Assembly (NCBI GenBank): GCA_020438355.1
Contig: JAGQUT010000015.1
Coordinates: 1 to 49,776 of the forward strand
Length of the DNA: 49,776 nt
Origin: Solirubrobacterales bacterium
GTDB lineage: Bacteria > Actinomycetota > Thermoleophilia > Solirubrobacterales > 70-9
Direction: 5' to 3'
Below, one piece after another: positions 32,841 through 42,079 of the stretch. Below the pieces are notes generated by a model. The model did no database searches. It was not told the DNA's origin and was given only the letters and a program-made list of their open reading frames with translations. Within the stretch, counting starts at the first letter, position 1, and each line of letters starts with the position of its first letter. The translations under genes and the position numbers were made by a program.

Positions 32841-34106
32841 CTACAGGTAGCCCATCGGGTCCTGCGCGGCCCCGTTGATCCGGACTTCGAAGTGGAGATG
32901 CGGACCGGTGCTCGAACCGGTGTTGCCCGAGTAGCCGATGATCTGGCCCTGGTCAACTGACTGACCGGCAGATACCGCGAAACCGGACTGGTGGGCGTAG
33001 CAGGTGGAAAGCCCGCTGCCGTGGTCGACACAGGTGTAGTTGCCGTAGCCGCCGTTGTAGGAAGCCATGATCACGGTGCCACTGGCGGCGGCACGGATCG
33101 GGGTTCCTTCCGGCACGGAGATGTCAATCCCCTCGTGGTAGGTGGATCCGATACCGCCGGGCGAACTGCGCGGACCGAAGCCGGAAGTAACCGTGCCGCT
33201 GAGAGGCCAGATCAGGCCGGCGGCTGAAGGCGAGGTCATCGGGCCGGCGGGCAGCACGCTCACGCCGGAGGCAGCCGCGATCTGTTCAGCGATCTTCTGC
33301 TGGAGGTCGGCCTCGATGTCCTCGAGGTGTTCGACCTTGCTGTTGATCGTGTCGACCTTGGCCTGACGGGCGGCGCGGACGCTGGCCAGCTCGGCGGCCT
33401 GCGACTGGACAGCCTGGCGGGCGGTGGCCAGGTTCTTTTCCTCGGCCGCGATCTCGTTGCGGGCCGCTTCGATCGTGTCCTTGGCCTTCTTCAGCCGGAC
33501 CACGACCGCTTCCTGCTGATCGCGCAGATCACGCACCCGGGTCACGATCGACTCGTTGCGGTTCTGGATCTGTTCGATGTAGCTTGAGGTCTCGATCAGG
33601 TCGCCGTAGCTCTTCGAGGTGAGGATCAGGTCCGACATGTCCGAGTCACCAGCCTTGTAGATGGCGACGATCCGGTCCTTGAGGACCCCGAGGGAGCGCT
33701 TCAGCCTGGCGGCGAGAATCTTCAGTTCACGGTAGGCGCGGTCGACCTGAGCCTGGGCCTGGTCAAGCTCGGCCTGCTTGGCGGCCAGACGGATTTCGGC
33801 ATCGCGCTCTTCCGCTCTAAGCGCCGCCACCTGCGATTCGTAGTCATCAATCTGGGCGCTGAGGCTGGCGATTTCGTCGGTAAGAACGCCCTTCTTGTCG
33901 TTCTGTTCGGCGATTCTGGCCTGGGTGTCGTTCAGCTTGTCTTCGGTCGAAGCCGTGGCTGGACCCTGCCAGAAAACCAGCGCCAGAACGAGCACGAGGG
34001 CCGCGAAAGCCAGTAGCAGAGCGGCACGAAGCTGCTCGCGGCGGGCCCGGGACGGGCCGTTATCGAGGGGATTAGGGAGATGCACGTCGGGGAACTGTAA
34101 AGACAT
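32841..34106 (-). CDS. secreted coiled-coil M23 peptidoglycan endopeptidase (EnvC-like)
   Basis: 421 residues. A signal anchor (LLLAFAALVLVLALVFWQGP) is followed by about 230 residues of coiled coil with the EnvC/PcsB-like centre AIYKAGDSDMSDLILTSKSY and QNRNESIVTRVRDLRDQ. The C-terminal lysostaphin-like M23 domain has its zinc ligands in YHEGIDISVPEG (HxxxD) and GPHLHFEVRING (HxH). The coiled coil is similar to that of the NlpC/P60 protein at 42080-43303, so the two hydrolases probably share a control partner such as FtsEX (inference). It is convergent with the deaminase. Confidence 0.92.
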   Translation of the reverse strand: MSLQFPDVHLPNPLDNGPSRARREQLRAALLLAFAALVLVLALVFWQGPATASTEDKLNDTQARIAEQNDKKGVLTDEIASLSAQIDDYESQVAALRAEERDAEIRLAAKQAELDQAQAQVDRAYRELKILAARLKRSLGVLKDRIVAIYKAGDSDMSDLILTSKSYGDLIETSSYIEQIQNRNESIVTRVRDLRDQQEAVVVRLKKAKDTIEAARNEIAAEEKNLATARQAVQSQAAELASVRAARQAKVDTINSKVEHLEDIEADLQQKIAEQIAAASGVSVLPAGPMTSPSAAGLIWPLSGTVTSGFGPRSSPGGIGSTYHEGIDISVPEGTPIRAAASGTVIMASYNGGYGNYTCVDHGSGLSTCYAHQSGFAVSAGQSVDQGQIIGYSGNTGSSTGPHLHFEVRINGAAQDPMGYL

Positions 34107-34179
34107 GCACACATTCGGGTACCTGGCCCCGGCCCATGCAAGCCGTTTTGCCGCGGGTGCGGGTCAATAGGATCGTCCG

Positions 34180-35349
34180 GTGGCTGAGGAAAGCGTTTCC
34201 GCGTCGCCCGTCCGGTTCGAGTCGGTAACCAAGCGATATCCCGATGCCGACTCGGTCGCGGTGGAGGACCTGACCTTCGAGGTGCCAGCCGGCGAGATCT
34301 GCGTGCTGGTCGGCCCCTCGGGTTGTGGAAAGACAACGGCCCTTCGAATGGTCAACCGGACAGTCGAGATGACTTCCGGCGACATCCTGATCGGGGAACG
34401 CTCGGTGAAGGAGGGTGACGCGGCCCGCCTGCGGCGGGAAATCGGCTACGTAATCCAGCAGATCGGGCTCTTCCCCCACCGGACGATCGCCCAGAACATC
34501 GGCACTGTCCCCGCCCTGCTCGGCTGGGACAAGGAACGGATCCGGGCGCGCTCGGCCGAACTCCTGGATCTGATCGGCCTCGACCCGGAATACGGCGACC
34601 GCTATCCCAGCCAGCTCTCCGGTGGCCAGCAGCAGCGGGTAGGGGTGGCCAGGGCGCTTGCGGTTGATCCTCCGGTGATGCTCATGGACGAGCCCTTTGG
34701 CGCAATAGACCCGATCAATCGCGGACGCCTCCAGAACGAATTCCTGAGGCTGCAGTCAGAGCTGCGGAAGACGATCCTCTTCGTTACCCACGACGTCGAC
34801 GAGGCGATCAAGATGGGTGACCGGGTTGCGGTCCTGAAGAAGGGTGGCCAACTCGCCCAGTTCGCTACTCCGACCGAACTGCTGATGGAACCCGCGGATG
34901 ACTTTGTCGAGGATTTTGTGGGTGCCGACCGCGCGCTCAAGCGCCTGGCCCTGATGAGGGTCCGGGACGTGGACCTCTGGACTGCCCCTCTCGCCCAGGC
35001 GGGCGATCCCTGCGAACCCGTGAGGACCGCGGTTTCCGCGGCAGAGGTTCCGTACGCGCTCCTCGTCGACGGCGAGCAGAGGCCGATTGGCTGGCTTTCG
35101 GAGCGGGACCTGGCCGGCGAGAAGGTTCCCTCCACCCCGGATTCAGCCGCCGACCCGCTCATCGATTCCGACTCGGTGCTCAGGGACGGTCTCGCCACCC
35201 TGCTCCAGAGCGGAGCCCTTTACGCACCGGTAATCGACGCAAGAGGTCGCCTGACCGGTGTTCTCTCGGTCGAGATCGTTTCCGACTTTCTCTCCTCCGG
35301 CAAAGCCGCCGAGTCCGAACTGGCGGCCACCGAGCGGCCCCATGATTGA
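34180..35349 (+). CDS. opuCA: osmoprotectant ABC transporter ATP-binding protein with CBS domains
   Basis: 389 residues. Walker A LVGPSGCGKTTALRM, signature PSQLSGGQQQRVGVARAL and Walker B VMLMDEPFGAIDPINR are followed by THDVDEAIKMGDRVAVL, the pattern of the glycine betaine/choline (OpuCA/ProV) subfamily. The C-terminal 120 residues form two CBS-like repeats (EVPYALLVDGEQRPIGWLSE and ALYAPVIDARGRLTGVLSVE), known in OpuA/OpuC as ionic-strength sensors. The start is GTG 34180. It overlaps opuCB by 8 bases. Confidence 0.95.
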   Translation: MAEESVSASPVRFESVTKRYPDADSVAVEDLTFEVPAGEICVLVGPSGCGKTTALRMVNRTVEMTSGDILIGERSVKEGDAARLRREIGYVIQQIGLFPHRTIAQNIGTVPALLGWDKERIRARSAELLDLIGLDPEYGDRYPSQLSGGQQQRVGVARALAVDPPVMLMDEPFGAIDPINRGRLQNEFLRLQSELRKTILFVTHDVDEAIKMGDRVAVLKKGGQLAQFATPTELLMEPADDFVEDFVGADRALKRLALMRVRDVDLWTAPLAQAGDPCEPVRTAVSAAEVPYALLVDGEQRPIGWLSERDLAGEKVPSTPDSAADPLIDSDSVLRDGLATLLQSGALYAPVIDARGRLTGVLSVEIVSDFLSSGKAAESELAATERPHD

Positions 35350-36073
35350 ACCGGCGACCAGCTTTGCGGCGATCGATCAGAGCTTCTTCACTGACCGCTC
35401 CGGGGGCGGGTGCATCCAGGAAAACAAGCTCTTCTGCCCCGGCTGGGTGGTCGACAATTACGACCGGTACGTCGATCCGACTCTCCAGCACCTGGTGCTC
35501 GTGGGCTCGGCCGTCGTCGGGGGATTCCTGATCGCATTCGCGCTGGCGATCCTCGCTCACCGCCACCGGTTCCTCCAGACCCCGTTCCTGGCCGGCACCG
35601 GGATCCTCTACACGATCCCCTCGATCAGCTTCTTCTTCCTGCTCCTGCCGATCACCGGACGCGGCCCTCTGACCGCGATCATCGCGCTCACCGCATTCAA
35701 CCTCCAGATCATCTTCCGGAACATCACCAACGGGCTGCGGAACGTACCCCCGAACGTGACCGAGGCGGCCACCGGAATCGGCATGACCAGGTCACAGGTC
35801 CTCTGGCGGGTCGAGATCCCCCTCTCGATGCCGGAGATCATCGCCGGGCTTCGAATCGCCACCGTAAGCACTGTCGCCCTCGCCACGCTTGCAGTATTTG
35901 CCAACGGTGGCGGACTCGGCACCGAGATCGTCTCGGGATCGAACATCACCTTCAAGACCGGGATCATCGTCGCCGGTTCGATCGCGGTGATCATGGCGAT
36001 CGTTTTCGACGGGGTCCTGCTCCTGACCGGCAAACTGCTCGCCCCCTGGCAGCGCAAGCGGGTGATCACATGA
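35342..36073 (+). CDS. opuCB: osmoprotectant ABC transporter permease
   Basis: 243 residues, five to six membrane helices. TGILYTIPSISFFFLLLPIT, ITNGLRNVPPNVTEAATGIG and VLWRVEIPLSMPEIIAGLRI (EAA loop) are those of OpuCB/OpuCD permeases. An N-terminal stretch with two cysteines (GGGCIQENKLFCPGW) precedes the first helix. ATG 35342 lies inside the end of opuCA; its stop overlaps the opuCD ATG (ATGA). Confidence 0.94.
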   Translation: MIEPATSFAAIDQSFFTDRSGGGCIQENKLFCPGWVVDNYDRYVDPTLQHLVLVGSAVVGGFLIAFALAILAHRHRFLQTPFLAGTGILYTIPSISFFFLLLPITGRGPLTAIIALTAFNLQIIFRNITNGLRNVPPNVTEAATGIGMTRSQVLWRVEIPLSMPEIIAGLRIATVSTVALATLAVFANGGGLGTEIVSGSNITFKTGIIVAGSIAVIMAIVFDGVLLLTGKLLAPWQRKRVIT

Positions 36074-36798
36074 TCGCCCCGGGAGTAGCCGGTCTGCCGA
36101 TCGGCGCATTCGGGCTTTTCGGCGACGCTTTCAACTTCGTCTTCTCCGGGCGCGAAGCCGAGACCGGCGGCGTCACCGTCGGCGGGACCGGGCAGGTGAT
36201 CGATCTCGCCACCACCCAGCTCGAGGTCACGGTCTTCGCGCTGGCCGTCGCGATCGTCCTCGCGATGCCAGTCGGTCTCTGGCTCGGTCATCGCCAGAAA
36301 GGTGAATTCCTCGCCGTCTCCGCCGGCAATGCCGGCCGGGCAATTCCGGAGCTGGCCCTGATCGCACTGATGGCCGCCGCGATCGGAGTCGGCATGGTGA
36401 ACCTGGTGGTCGCCCTGGCGATTCTCGGCATCCCCCCGATCCTGACCAACACGTTCGTCGGGATCAGTCAGGTTGACCGGGCCTCGGTCGAAGCTGCGCG
36501 AGGGATGGGAATGACCGAGTTCGCGATCGTCCGCAAGGTGGAGTTGCCTCTGGCGGTTCCGACCATCATGGGCGGCGTCCGGACCGCCGGCATCAACATC
36601 ATTGCCACGGCCACGATCGCTCCCCTGGCGGGAATCCTCACCCTCGGGGACTTCATCATCGCCCGCAACGTCTACGGCGACGCGGGGGTGCTTGCCGGCG
36701 CCGTTCTGGTCGCCCTGATGGCACTTGCACTCGAGGGAACCCTCGCCGCCATCCAGTGGGCGATGACCTCTCGCGGTCTCAAGCTGGAGCGTTCCTGA
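36070..36798 (+). CDS. opuCD: osmoprotectant ABC transporter permease, second subunit
   Basis: 242 residues. GNAGRAIPELALIALMAAAI, ILTNTFVGISQVDRASVEAA and GMTEFAIVRKVELPLAVPTI contain the EAA motif contacted by the ATPase. It pairs with OpuCB to form a heterodimeric channel. ATG 36070 overlaps the opuCB stop. A small hairpin (CCGCCC/GGGCGG, 36814-36829) follows before opuCC. Confidence 0.94.
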   Translation: MIAPGVAGLPIGAFGLFGDAFNFVFSGREAETGGVTVGGTGQVIDLATTQLEVTVFALAVAIVLAMPVGLWLGHRQKGEFLAVSAGNAGRAIPELALIALMAAAIGVGMVNLVVALAILGIPPILTNTFVGISQVDRASVEAARGMGMTEFAIVRKVELPLAVPTIMGGVRTAGINIIATATIAPLAGILTLGDFIIARNVYGDAGVLAGAVLVALMALALEGTLAAIQWAMTSRGLKLERS

Positions 36799-36813
36799 AC
36801 CAATTTTGCTTGA

Positions 36814-36829
36814 CCGCCCGACCGGGCGG
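36814..36829 (+). promoter_or_regulatory. intercistronic hairpin between opuCD and opuCC
   Basis: CCGCCC-GACC-GGGCGG forms a 6-bp hairpin immediately after a TTGACC hexamer (36810-36815); a TACGGT lies 15 bases on (36831-36836). This could be a weak internal promoter or an RNA processing/attenuation site that sets extra expression of the binding protein. The 15-base spacing is short for a promoter. Confidence 0.3.
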
Positions 36830-36883
36830 ATACGGTTTACCCAGACAGCCCACTTCCCCACCCAGTCAAGGAGAGAACGACAG

Positions 36884-37870
36884 ATGCCCGTCAAGAAATT
36901 GCGCTACCTGCTCATGGTCGCGCTGTTGGCGATGGCCCTAGGCCTCGTCGCATGTGGATCGGACGATAGCTCGAGCGATGAAGCTCCGGCCGAGCCGACC
37001 GCTTCAGGCACCACCATCGAGGCCGATCCGGCCAATGGTGACACCCCAACCCTGACCATCGGCTCGAAGAACTTCACCGAGCAGATCGTGCTCGGCGAGA
37101 TCTACGCCCAGGCGCTGGAGGCGGCCGGCTACAACGTCAAGACCGACCTCAACCTCGGTTCCGAGACCGTAGCCCTCGCCGCCCTCAAGAAGGGCGAGAT
37201 TTCGGGCTATCCCGAATACATCTCGACTGCCCTTACCTCGTTCTACGACACGGCCCCCGAGGACGTACCGGGTGACGTGAATGGCGCCTACGAGATGGCC
37301 AAGCAGGATCTGGCAGGTGACGGGATCGAGGCGCTGCCTCCGACTCCGTTCGCGAGTGCCAACGCGGTTGGCCTGCTCACCTCGAAGGCCGAGGAGCTGG
37401 GCGTGACCCAGATCTCCGACCTCCAGGGCAAGAGCCAGGACCTCAGCCTCTATGGCTCGCCGGAATGCCGTCAGCGGATCGACTGTCTGCTGGGTCTCCA
37501 GGAGAATTACGGCCTCGAGTTCGAGTCGTTCACTCCGGTCGACATCGGCCTTCGTTACGAGGTTCTCGACAAGGGCCAGGCCGACCTCTCGATCGTGTTC
37601 ACGACCGACGCCCAGCTCGGCCAGGGCGACAAGTACACGATCCTCGAGGACGACAAGGGAGTTCTCCCGGCCGGCAACGTGATGTTCCTGACCAAGCAGG
37701 AGACGATCGACAAGGCGGGCCCCGACTACGCCGCGACGATCGAACTGGTCCAGGAAGGCCTGACCGAGAAGGTCATGCAGGAGCTGGACGCCCGGGTTGA
37801 TCTCGACAAGGAGCAGCCCGCGGATGTCGCGCGCGACTACCTCGTCGCCGGGGGATACATCGAGCAGTAA
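36884..37870 (+). CDS. opuCC: osmoprotectant ABC transporter substrate-binding lipoprotein
   Basis: 328 residues. A lipoprotein signal (MALGLVACGSDD, lipobox LVAC) is followed by an acidic linker and the glycine betaine/choline-binding fold: LTIGSKNFTEQIVLGEIYAQ, GEISGYPEYISTALTSF and YEVLDKGQADLSIVFTTDAQ. Two cysteines (SPECRQRIDCLLG) may form a disulfide. ATG 36884 has AAGGAG upstream. It is the last gene of the opu operon and is closed by the terminator at 37898-37925. Confidence 0.95.
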   Translation: MPVKKLRYLLMVALLAMALGLVACGSDDSSSDEAPAEPTASGTTIEADPANGDTPTLTIGSKNFTEQIVLGEIYAQALEAAGYNVKTDLNLGSETVALAALKKGEISGYPEYISTALTSFYDTAPEDVPGDVNGAYEMAKQDLAGDGIEALPPTPFASANAVGLLTSKAEELGVTQISDLQGKSQDLSLYGSPECRQRIDCLLGLQENYGLEFESFTPVDIGLRYEVLDKGQADLSIVFTTDAQLGQGDKYTILEDDKGVLPAGNVMFLTKQETIDKAGPDYAATIELVQEGLTEKVMQELDARVDLDKEQPADVARDYLVAGGYIEQ

Positions 37871-37897
37871 GAGGTTCCCGCCTTTATGGCGTGAATC

Positions 37898-37925
37898 GGG
37901 CCGGTCACCTCGGGGTGGCCGGCCC
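37898..37925 (+). terminator. rho-independent terminator of the opu operon
   Basis: GGGCCGGTCACC and GGTGGCCGGCCC form a 12-bp stem (one G-U) with a TCGG tetraloop, followed by ATTTTCA. It lies 28 bases after the opuCC stop. Confidence 0.85.
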
Positions 37926-37951
37926 ATTTTCATGGTCGGTCGAAGCCGCGC

Positions 37952-39355
37952 TCAGCGGCCGATGTGGAAACCGATCAGCGCCGGGATGCGGGCGACGAGC
38001 GCGCTGACGGGGTCGACGCTGCGGCCGGCAAGCTGCGCCTCCTCCTTGCGACCGATCGCTTCGCGGATCATCGCTCCGCCGATCCAGCGGAACGGTTCCG
38101 GCGGCACCCTTGTTAGCGCCGAGGACGGCTCTATGAAGGCAAGCTTGGAGTACTCATCGCGCTGGTCCAGGGCGAGGGATGAAAGGGCTCGCCCGACCAT
38201 CTGTGAGGGGCCGACCCCGTTCCCGGTGTATCCGAATGCAGCGAAGGAGCGCCCGGAGGGCATCTCGACGACATGGGGAAGGTGGGTGGCCGAGGCATCG
38301 ATCGGCCCTCCCCATGCGTACTCGATCCGGCGATCGGCGAGCATCGGGAAGTAGCGCTTCAGTCCCGCGATCACCCCGGCGACCACATCGGAGTCGTGTT
38401 CGGCCCGGCCGAACCTCCTGGATCCGGCCGCGATCCGGCCCCCGCCCCAGCCGAAGGCGATCCGCCCGTCAGGGGTGGTCCTGAAGTACGTGAGCAGGGA
38501 GCGGCAGTCGCTGATCGCCTCCCCGCCCGTCCAGCCAAGTTGCTCGATCACGTCAGGAACGGGCTCGGTGATGACCATGTGGCTGGAAGCGAGAGTGACA
38601 TTCGCGCGGAGTGGTGACCCGGCACCGGCGAGTGTGGGTCCGTTGGCCATCACCAGCCTGCTGGCGGTGATCCTGCCCCCGGGGGTGAAAACCATGACAT
38701 CGGGGCCGCCGTCCTCGACCCGGACGACCGGACTCGACTCGAACATCGTGACCCCCAAGGACTGAACCGCATCTCGAATCCCGAAGGCAAGCCGGGCGGG
38801 CTGAACCGTCGCCGCAGCTCCGTAATGCACTCCACCCCGGAAAGCCGGGGAAGCGCAGATTTCCTGAACCTGCGCGGGCGAAAGCTCGTGGGGGCCGTCG
38901 GAGATTCCGGCAGCACGCATCGCCGTCAGGTTCTCTTTCCAGCTGTCATCCCAGGCGGGGGCGGTCGAGACGTTCAGGTAGCCGGACAGCCGATACCAGG
39001 CGTCGACCCCGTGATGTTCAAGGAATTCGCCGACCTGATGAACCGAGCGTTCCGATGCCCGGGCCAGGGCCAGTGCCTGCTGGTCGCCGTAGCGCTTGAC
39101 GAGACTGGAGAAACTGACCCACATCGCGTCGACGAAGCCGCCGTTCCTTCCACTCGGGCCGTGACCGATCCGGTGGGACTCGACCAGGGCCACCTCGAGA
39201 TCCGGCTCCCGGCTCTTCAGGTGGTAGGCGGTCCAAAGTCCGGTGAACCCGCCACCGATGACCAGGACGTCAAAGCGGTGGTCGCCATCGACCGACGGAA
39301 ACTCGGGCTGGTGCCCCGCCTCGTGGATCCAGTATCCGGTCGCCTCGTGAATCAC
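37952..39355 (-). CDS. FAD-dependent oxidoreductase (PuuB/OrdL-like, DAO superfamily)
   Basis: 467 residues. YWIHEAGHQPEFPSVDGDHR precedes the FAD-binding motif VLVIGGGFTGLWTAYHLKSR. GHGPSGRNGGFVDAMWVSF, containing SGRN(G)GF, is the signature of gamma-glutamylputrescine oxidase-like enzymes. AWGGPIDASATHLPHVVEMP and FAAFGYTGNGVGPSQMVGRA close the FAD site. The substrate is likely an amine or amino acid. The start is GTG. It is the third gene of a marR-MFS operon, 11 bases after the MFS stop. Confidence 0.88.
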   Translation of the reverse strand: MIHEATGYWIHEAGHQPEFPSVDGDHRFDVLVIGGGFTGLWTAYHLKSREPDLEVALVESHRIGHGPSGRNGGFVDAMWVSFSSLVKRYGDQQALALARASERSVHQVGEFLEHHGVDAWYRLSGYLNVSTAPAWDDSWKENLTAMRAAGISDGPHELSPAQVQEICASPAFRGGVHYGAAATVQPARLAFGIRDAVQSLGVTMFESSPVVRVEDGGPDVMVFTPGGRITASRLVMANGPTLAGAGSPLRANVTLASSHMVITEPVPDVIEQLGWTGGEAISDCRSLLTYFRTTPDGRIAFGWGGGRIAAGSRRFGRAEHDSDVVAGVIAGLKRYFPMLADRRIEYAWGGPIDASATHLPHVVEMPSGRSFAAFGYTGNGVGPSQMVGRALSSLALDQRDEYSKLAFIEPSSALTRVPPEPFRWIGGAMIREAIGRKEEAQLAGRSVDPVSALVARIPALIGFHIGR

Positions 39356-39366
39356 TGACGCTCAGG

Positions 39367-40605
39367 CTACCCGGTCGCGACCTGCGCGGGCCGCGGTTCG
39401 CGCTTCCTGCCCCAGACCCGCCAGGCCCCGACCGCGGCGATCACACCGGAGACGGATGCAAGGGCGAGGGCGACCCGCGGGTCGGTCGACTCGGAAATGA
39501 AGCCGACCAGCGGCCCGCCGATCGGGGTCGAACCGAGGAATACGACCGAGTAGAGGGCCATCACCCGGCCTCGCATCTCCGGCTCCACGGCCAGCTGGAT
39601 CGTGGAGTTGATCGCGGCGGCGAAGGTAACCGCCGAGGCACCCAGCAGCGCCAGCACGGGAATCTCGGAGGCCAGGCTTGGCATCAGCGCGGCAGCCATG
39701 GCAAGTCCTCCGAAAGCCAGCGCGGATCCGGCGATCACGCCCATGCCGGTCTTGCCGCGGGCTCCGGTGATCAGGGCCCCCACGACTGAGCCGACTCCCA
39801 TCGCGGACACGAGAATCGCATAGGAAGTCGCGCCGCCGTCGAAGGTCAGTCGGGCGAGCAGCGGCAGGATCACCTGGAAGTTCAGGCCCAGGGTTCCGAC
39901 AAAGGCCATGAGCAGCAAAGGCATCGCCAGCTCCGGCGTCTCGCGCACATGGCGGACTGCCGCCCGCACCCTGCCCGGCTCGCGGGTGTCGGCACGGGGA
40001 GGCTCGGCGAGCCGGTCGGGATCCATGCCCCTGAGGGCCCAGATCATCACCAGGAACGTTGCCGCGTTGAGACCGAAGCAGGGGGCGACCCCGACGGTGG
40101 CGATCAGGATGCCGGCCACCGCCGGACCGGCAACTCTGGCGGAGTGGACGATCACGCTGTTCAGGCTGACCGCGTTGACGATCCGGTCGGGGCCGACCAT
40201 CTCCATGACGAACGCCTGTCTTGCCGGGTTGTCGATCGCCAGCAAGGTTCCCCGGATCAGGATCAGCCCGTAGATCATTGCCGGGGTGATTGCTCCGCTT
40301 GCCGTCAGGGCCAGCATCACCAGCGGTGGTGCCATCATCAGGGTCTGGGTGACGATCAGCAGGTCCCTCTTTGCGAAGCGGTCGGCCAGCGATCCGCCCA
40401 GGGCACCGAGCAGCATGATCGGGAGGAACTGAAGCGCAGTAGCCAGTCCGACCGCAAAGCCTGAACCGGTCAGGCTCAGGATCAGCCAGACCTCGGCAAC
40501 AGTCTGCATCCAGTTCCCCGAGAGGGAAACGACTTGTCCCTTGAAGTAACGACGGAAGTTTGGGACCGAAAGGGAGTCGAACGACCGCCGCAGAGCGGCC
40601 GTCAA
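39367..40605 (-). CDS. MFS transporter (EntS/MFS_3-like efflux)
   Basis: 412 residues with 12 predicted membrane helices. VPNFRRYFKGQVVSLSGNWM (conserved W near the first helix), GALGGSLADRFAKRDLLIVT (motif A) and GKTGMGVIAGSALAFGGLA are as in the drug/siderophore efflux branch. The start is a TTG whose bases overlap the MarR stop (TTGA), so it is translated by coupling. Likely exports a compound sensed by the MarR protein. Confidence 0.9.
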   Translation of the reverse strand: MTAALRRSFDSLSVPNFRRYFKGQVVSLSGNWMQTVAEVWLILSLTGSGFAVGLATALQFLPIMLLGALGGSLADRFAKRDLLIVTQTLMMAPPLVMLALTASGAITPAMIYGLILIRGTLLAIDNPARQAFVMEMVGPDRIVNAVSLNSVIVHSARVAGPAVAGILIATVGVAPCFGLNAATFLVMIWALRGMDPDRLAEPPRADTREPGRVRAAVRHVRETPELAMPLLLMAFVGTLGLNFQVILPLLARLTFDGGATSYAILVSAMGVGSVVGALITGARGKTGMGVIAGSALAFGGLAMAAALMPSLASEIPVLALLGASAVTFAAAINSTIQLAVEPEMRGRVMALYSVVFLGSTPIGGPLVGFISESTDPRVALALASVSGVIAAVGAWRVWGRKREPRPAQVATG

Positions 40606-41084
40606 CTGTCCTCCAGTGCGCTGGAGAGAATCTCGGCGGCCCGGGCGAGAGTGTCCGCGTCTTCATCCGGCATTTCCTCGATCAGGTTGGCCAGCCAGGC
40701 ACTCTTTCGAGACCGGTGCTCGGCCAGATAGCGGTGTCCCTCGGCCGAAACCGAGATCAGACTGCAGCGACGGTCCTCGGGGTCTTCCCGGCGCTCGATC
40801 AGGCCAGCCTCGGCGAGCCTGTTTATCGCCCGGGTCATGGTCGGACGCTGAACGCCCTCGATCCTGGCGAGTTCTCCGGGGGTGACGATCTTGTGGCGCT
40901 CAACAGAAGCCAGGGTCGCGAGGACGGTGGGTGACAGTCCGCTGCCTGCCTCCTGTCGGAGCCGCCTTGCGGTCCGGGTGATGGCGAGTCGCAGGGCGTC
41001 TGCCTCATCTCGCCTCGAAAGACTTGTCTGACGCATTGTTTGACTACTCGTATGATGCTTTGTTTCCGGCTCTGGTACTGACAT
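40602..41084 (-). CDS. MarR-family regulator of the MFS/FAD operon
   Basis: 160 residues. LSPTVLATLASVERHKIVTP, GELARIEGVQRPTMTRAINR (recognition helix) and LAEAGLIERREDPEDRRCSL (wing with DRR) are typical. ATG 41084 has AGGAGA upstream and is preferred over ATG 41036. It is the first gene of the operon with the MFS and FAD genes and has its own promoter with an overlapping palindrome. Confidence 0.93.
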   Translation of the reverse strand: MSVPEPETKHHTSSQTMRQTSLSRRDEADALRLAITRTARRLRQEAGSGLSPTVLATLASVERHKIVTPGELARIEGVQRPTMTRAINRLAEAGLIERREDPEDRRCSLISVSAEGHRYLAEHRSRKSAWLANLIEEMPDEDADTLARAAEILSSALEDS

Positions 41085-41160
41085 CTGCTTCTCTCCTGGA
41101 TTTCGGGAGCTTCGACCCGCCTGATCGACGGGGATCTCCACCGAAATTTGTTTGCTCTGC

Positions 41161-41194
41161 TAATTAGTTTAGCGAATTACTTTCCGTAAGTCAA
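41161..41194 (-). promoter_or_regulatory. marR-MFS operon promoter and operator
   Basis: On the minus strand TTGACT (41194-41189) and TAAACT (41171-41166) are exactly 17 bases apart. The AT-rich inverted repeat TAATT/AATTA (41161-41165/41175-41179) covers the -10, a suitable place for MarR binding. The local AT richness stands out from the GC-rich surroundings. Confidence 0.65.
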
Positions 41195-41276
41195 AGGGGA
41201 GCAACCAGATTGATCCCGAGCCGGGAAATCCCCTGCGATTACAGGCTCCGCCCGCGCTTTGTTGAAGGGATCTCCG

Positions 41277-42062
41277 ATGACGGACCAGGATGAACAGAAG
41301 GTGACCGGGGACGATGCCCCCGGTCACGATCCGGCCAAGCCGCGAATCCGCGACACCGTCAAGACCGAGATAACCGGCGGCACAGAGCCGGATAACGGAG
41401 TCGTAGGCGAACGCGCGATCAAGGCCGAGCGGATCATGAACACCCCGCTCATGATCGCGGCTGCCCTGACCCTTCCGAGCGTCGCCCTGAGCGAAACCCA
41501 CGTGGGCGGGACCTTGGAGGTCATCGCGCAGGTCCTCAACTGGGGCACCTGGATCGCTTTCGCGATCGAGTTGGTGGTGATGCTGATCCTGGTGCCAGAC
41601 CGCGGCAAGTACCTGCGTCATCACCCGGTCGAAATCATCGTCGTCTTCCTGACCCCTCCTGTCCTACCTCCCGGTCTTCAGACCCTCAGGGTCATCAGGC
41701 TGCTGCGGCTGCTGCGTCTTCTGAAGCTGACCCAGCTCTCGAACCGGGTCTTTTCGAATCAGGGGCTCCAGTACGCCGCACTACTGACGCTGGTCACGAC
41801 GGTCGCCGGCGGATCAGTGTTCAGGGCCTTCGAGGCCACCAACCAGCGACTGACCGAGTGGGATTCGATCTACTGGGCCTTCACTGCGATGACCACTCTC
41901 GGATCCGAGTACAGCGCGACAACGGTGGGTGGTCAGATCACTTCGGTGGTCGTCCTGCTGGTCGGCATCTCCTTCGTGGCGATGCTCACCGGTGCGATCG
42001 CACAGCGCTTCCTGAAGCCACCTGCCCCGGAACCCACACCGTCTCCCCCGGACGAGACCTGA
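41277..42062 (+). CDS. voltage-gated-channel-like membrane protein with atypical filter
   Basis: 261 residues. A charged N-terminal region is followed by helices S1-S3 and an S4-like segment TLRVIRLLRLLRLLKLTQLS with arginines every third residue. Then come S5, a pore helix and S6. The selectivity-filter position reads AMTTLGSEYSATT, where potassium channels have T(V/L)GYGD; glycine is kept but YG is replaced by SE. AMLTGAIAQRFL resembles the end of S6. ATG 41277 has an AAGGGA ribosome site. Selectivity could differ from potassium, or the protein may be non-conducting. Confidence 0.85.
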   Translation: MTDQDEQKVTGDDAPGHDPAKPRIRDTVKTEITGGTEPDNGVVGERAIKAERIMNTPLMIAAALTLPSVALSETHVGGTLEVIAQVLNWGTWIAFAIELVVMLILVPDRGKYLRHHPVEIIVVFLTPPVLPPGLQTLRVIRLLRLLRLLKLTQLSNRVFSNQGLQYAALLTLVTTVAGGSVFRAFEATNQRLTEWDSIYWAFTAMTTLGSEYSATTVGGQITSVVVLLVGISFVAMLTGAIAQRFLKPPAPEPTPSPPDET

Positions 42063-42079
42063 CCCGCCGGTTGGCTGGC

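Noticed and set aside
35410-36069. Upstream in-frame extension of opuCD
   Set aside because: It runs out of frame through opuCB and is arginine/proline-rich; the real start is ATG 36070 overlapping the opuCB stop.
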